Translations under genes and position numbers: made by a program
The notes under the pieces: model-generated
Databases searched by the model: none
The model's input: only the letters and a program-made list of their open reading frames with translations
Told to the model about the DNA's origin: nothing
Origin: Rhodospirillales bacterium
Lineage (GTDB): Bacteria; Pseudomonadota; Alphaproteobacteria; SMXQ01
Assembly: GCA_018666775.1 (NCBI GenBank)
Contig: JABIXC010000004.1
Span: forward strand, 1 to 64,000
Length of the DNA stretch: 64,000 nt
Direction of reading: 5' to 3'
Shown here: positions 61,906 to 64,000 of the stretch, piece by piece
Layout of the letters: every line of letters starts with the position of its first letter
Position numbering within the stretch: position 1 is the first letter of the stretch

Positions 61906-62811
61906 ATGGCGAAAGCCCCAAGCAAAGCAAAGAAAGCCCCTGCAAAACGGAAGGCGCCTGCTAAAAAAGCATCAAGCAAAAAGATTGTGAAAAAGTTTGA
62001 AACCGTTCTGGTTGAAAAACAGGATCGCATTGCTTGGGTCATTATGAACCGGCCCGAAAAACGCAATGCCATGAGCCCGCAGCTGCATCTTGATATGAAT
62101 TCAGCGCTGGATGATCTGGCCATCGACAAAGATGTTGATGTTGTGATCATCACCGGTGCCGGCAAGGCTTTCTGTGCCGGGCAAGACATCCGGCTTTATT
62201 TCCGGGGCACCACCGATGATATTGCCAAGCGCTATAAAGCCAAGCATGCATCGCACAATTGGCGTTGGAATAAATTGTCACGTTTCCCGAAATTGACCAT
62301 CGCCATGGTCAATGGCTATTGCTTCGGCGGGGCCTTCACGCAGGTTTCTGCTTGTGATCTGGCCATTGCAGCAGATAACGCTGAATTTGGTCTGTCAGAA
62401 ATTAACTGGGGCATCTTGCCCGGCGGCATCGTCAGCTGGAACGTGGTCAACACCATGAATTTCCGTGACGCCATGTATTACGCCATCAGCGGCGATACGT
62501 TCACCGGTAAAGAAGCCGCAAGAAATGGGTTCATCAACAAGTCTGTTCCCAAAGCGAAGCTTCGCGCTGAAACCATCAAATTGGCCAAAAAGCTGATGAA
62601 GAAAAATCCGATGGCACTGCGTTACACCAAAGAAGCGATCCGCGCCGTCAAGAACATGAGCGTTGATCAAGCTGCAGATTACCTGAATGCGAAGTCTGAT
62701 GCCTTGAAATGGGCCGATCCTGAAAAGGGCCGTGAAAAGGGCATGTCGCAGTTCCTGGATGACAAGACCTATCGTCCCGGCCTTGGGGAATATAACCGCA
62801 AAAAGAAGTAA
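61906..62811 (+). CDS. Hydroxycinnamoyl-CoA hydratase-lyase-like crotonase with histone-like N-tail
   Basis: 301 residues. The first 30 residues are almost only Ala, Lys, Pro and Ser (AKAPSKAKKAPAKRKAPAKK), like a histone H1-type tail. The crotonase core then shows NRPEKRNAMSPQL (49-60), GKAFCAGQDIRLYF, MVNGYCFGGAF (134-144) and the catalytic-Glu motif FGLSEINWGILPGG (Glu165). These motifs and the C-terminal REKGMSQFLDDKTYRPGL follow p-hydroxycinnamoyl-CoA hydratase-lyase of Pseudomonas. Such enzymes hydrate and cleave feruloyl- or coumaroyl-CoA to vanillin-type aldehydes. AGGGAG precedes the ATG. It is fed, presumably, by the upstream synthetase and dehydrogenase. Confidence 0.85.
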   Translation: MAKAPSKAKKAPAKRKAPAKKASSKKIVKKFETVLVEKQDRIAWVIMNRPEKRNAMSPQLHLDMNSALDDLAIDKDVDVVIITGAGKAFCAGQDIRLYFRGTTDDIAKRYKAKHASHNWRWNKLSRFPKLTIAMVNGYCFGGAFTQVSACDLAIAADNAEFGLSEINWGILPGGIVSWNVVNTMNFRDAMYYAISGDTFTGKEAARNGFINKSVPKAKLRAETIKLAKKLMKKNPMALRYTKEAIRAVKNMSVDQAADYLNAKSDALKWADPEKGREKGMSQFLDDKTYRPGLGEYNRKKK

Positions 62812-62833
62812 GCGGGTTTATCGGAGAACGTCT

Positions 62834-63805
62834 TTGAAACGTGTCGGCCTGATCGGTCTTGGTAACTTAGGCTCTGCCATTGGTGCCAACCTGATCGGTG
62901 CCGGGCACGAAGTGATTGGCTATCGGCGCTCATCCATGAAGGCTTTCGTGGCCATGGGGGGCGTCGCTGGCAAATCGCCCAAAGACGTTGCAGAACGCGC
63001 CGACGTTGTGTTGGTCTGTCTGCCATCGGTCGACGCCCTGCATGAGGTTTATTCCGGACCCGAAGGCATTTTAAAATCAGGCCGCGATGGGCTCGATACG
63101 TTCGAGCTTTCCACCATCTCGTTGAAGGCCAAGGTAGAAGAATGTGCCCTTGCAAATGCCCATGGCGTGACCATGGTCGATTGCACCATTTCTGGAAACC
63201 CCACCTATATCGCGGCCCGTAATGCAGCAATTTTTGCAGGCGGGGACCACGATGCCTTTGACCGTTGGGTAACGGTCTTGCGCGATATCACCGACAAGGT
63301 CACCTGGATGGGGGCCTTTGGCACAGGCAGGCTGGCAAAATTTGTGGCCCTTTATTTGGTGGCCACCCACACCATGGCAGCTGCAGAGGCATTTCAACTG
63401 GCGACCCGTGCCGGGTTGGATCGGGGCGCCATGTTCGAAGCCATTAAGGGGTCCAATGCCACATCGGCCATGTTTGAAAGCCGGGGCGAATTGATGGTGG
63501 ACCGGGATTATGCGGGCTATGATTCTGGCAAGCGCCGCCAGAACAAGACCCGTGAAGAAAGCGGACAATTGCCCAATCGGGGTATGGCCAACCGTTCCAA
63601 AAGTGTTGGTAAACTGTCGGGCCTTGCCCATGGTCTGGGCGGTGTTTATCCAATACTGGATGCCATGAACAAGGCCTACGCTGATGCGACCCAATCGGGT
63701 GCTGGCGTTTATGATATTGCCGAGGTTTTTGAATTTTTCATGGCCGATGGTGAAGCCTCGCCAAATATGGATGCGGTGATGAATTTGCTGGACAAATTCG
63801 ACTAA
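62834..63805 (+). CDS. 6-phosphogluconate/3-hydroxyisobutyrate dehydrogenase-family protein
   Basis: 323 residues. The N-terminal NAD(P) Rossmann motif VGLIGLGNLGSAIGANLIGAGH (about 4-25, shortened here) is clear. DCTISGNPTYIAARNAAIFAGG (about 120-141) corresponds to the substrate-loop region of beta-hydroxyacid dehydrogenases. The usual catalytic Lys is in GTGRLAKFVALYLVATHTMA (about 170-189). TTG 62834 with CGGAG upstream is the start, 22 bases after the crotonase gene. It would oxidise a beta-hydroxy acid or reduce a semialdehyde. The later part carries an unusual basic stretch SGKRRQNKTREESGQ (about 231-245). Confidence 0.85.
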   Translation: MKRVGLIGLGNLGSAIGANLIGAGHEVIGYRRSSMKAFVAMGGVAGKSPKDVAERADVVLVCLPSVDALHEVYSGPEGILKSGRDGLDTFELSTISLKAKVEECALANAHGVTMVDCTISGNPTYIAARNAAIFAGGDHDAFDRWVTVLRDITDKVTWMGAFGTGRLAKFVALYLVATHTMAAAEAFQLATRAGLDRGAMFEAIKGSNATSAMFESRGELMVDRDYAGYDSGKRRQNKTREESGQLPNRGMANRSKSVGKLSGLAHGLGGVYPILDAMNKAYADATQSGAGVYDIAEVFEFFMADGEASPNMDAVMNLLDKFD

Positions 63806-63820
63806 AACCGCAGTTTTTGG

Positions 63821-63840
63821 CCCTTTATAAAGGGTATTTT
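63821..63840 (+). terminator. Weak hairpin after the 6PGDH-like gene
   Basis: CCCTTTATAAAGGG, a perfect palindrome at 63821-63834 followed by TATTTT, 15 bases after the stop. The stem is short (five pairs around a TATA loop), so its efficiency as a terminator is doubtful. Confidence 0.4.
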
Positions 63841-63901
63841 CCCCTTTTTGACATTTGTGGTACAATCCCTTCGATATATTATGATTAGGAGGAAGTACGC
63901 A

Positions 63902-64000
63902 ATGTCGGTTCAGGAAAATATACCAATGACCTCAGGAGAAACTGGGGGATTCAAGAACAGTGATTTTCGTGATGATATAAAGGCCACCGCTGAAAAGCCG
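63902..64000 (+). CDS. Start of an unidentified gene running off the window
   Basis: ATG 63902 with a perfect AGGAGG eight bases upstream opens a frame that stays open to the window end (33 codons: SVQENIPMTSGETGGFKNSD …). The stretch is hydrophilic, with no recognisable motif. TTGACA at 63847 and TACAAT at 63861 are promoter-like pieces but too close together to form one promoter. Product unknown; it may be related to the preceding acyl-CoA run or start a new unit. Confidence 0.6.
   Translation, partial: MSVQENIPMTSGETGGFKNSDFRDDIKATAEKP

Noticed and set aside
63847-63866. TTGACA with TACAAT as a promoter for the last gene
   Set aside because: The two boxes are only eight bases apart, which does not fit a sigma-70 promoter.
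1-64000. CRISPR arrays, tRNA and rRNA genes
   Set aside because: No regularly spaced repeats and no cloverleaf or rRNA-like stretches were noticed on reading both strands by eye.

Overview
The window reads as a gene-dense stretch of a Gram-negative chromosome, most likely an alphaproteobacterium of the Rhodospirillales type. That placement is an inference from protein styles: an ATM1-type ABC exporter, many TctC/Bug-type periplasmic binding proteins, PAS_7-rich histidine kinases, TauD/TfdA dioxygenases and amidohydrolase-2 enzymes. Almost every gene I recognise is a catabolic enzyme, an uptake-type binding protein or a housekeeping singleton. I saw no tRNA, rRNA, CRISPR array or complete mobile element. 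The only possible transcription regulator is a 68-residue winged-helix-like protein.

Layout. 0-8.3 kb: the end of an insertion sequence (IS) at the left edge, a class D flavin monooxygenase-like gene, a GST, two adjacent TauD-family dioxygenases, a PAS sensor gene cut off exactly at a second copy of the IS end, then YaiI, RecQ, a HmoA-like monooxygenase and a frameshifted CheZ. 8.6-13.1 kb: ArfB, a small unknown, a ThDP enzyme and a GMC oxidoreductase. 13.2-17.5 kb: the first TctC-like protein with a lysine-rich tail domain, a truncated hemoglobin/cupin pair, a VOC protein and a FAH hydrolase. 17.7-27.8 kb: an ATM1-type exporter, a D-aminoacylase-like amidohydrolase, VOC + TauD, RidA-like, MFS, MAPEG, a cysteine-dioxygenase-like cupin, an HtrA-like pseudoprotease and an alpha/beta hydrolase. 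27.8-34 kb: a 1194-residue six-PAS histidine kinase, an isochorismatase-like hydrolase and an FAD aromatic hydroxylase. 34-39 kb: a DHP-decarboxylase-like binding protein with a LigI-like hydrolase, MsrA, an ornithine cyclodeaminase family protein, a cytochrome c and a Met/Gly/His-rich exported protein. 39-43.3 kb: three TctC-like genes in a row, each with its own terminator. 43.5-54.8 kb: alpha/beta hydrolase, gentisate-dioxygenase-like bicupin, DoxX-like, TauD, UbiD decarboxylase, acyl-CoA dehydrogenase, cupins (two in tandem duplicate), amidohydrolase, DUF4202 and PilZ. 54.9-64 kb: the fifth TctC-like gene beside an amidohydrolase, dienelactone hydrolase, a degenerate HicA-like ORF, and an acyl-CoA run (ADP-forming acyl-CoA synthetase, acyl-CoA dehydrogenase, hydroxycinnamoyl-CoA hydratase-lyase-like, 6PGDH-like).

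The most distinctive signal is a set of five exported TctC-like proteins (about 13.2, 39.1, 40.6, 42.1 and 54.9 kb). Each carries the same extra, very basic domain of about 70 residues at its C-terminus, with a GMxC motif and a second cysteine close to the end. No TctA/TctB membrane partners are present. In the 39-43 kb array the tail is better conserved than the ligand-binding body, while its codons have drifted, which suggests selection on the tail. Together the genes suggest a scavenging, aromatic/organic-acid-degrading lifestyle: periplasmic binding proteins capture carboxylates, and dioxygenases, decarboxylases, hydrolases and CoA-dependent enzymes degrade them. The actual substrates cannot be read from sequence.
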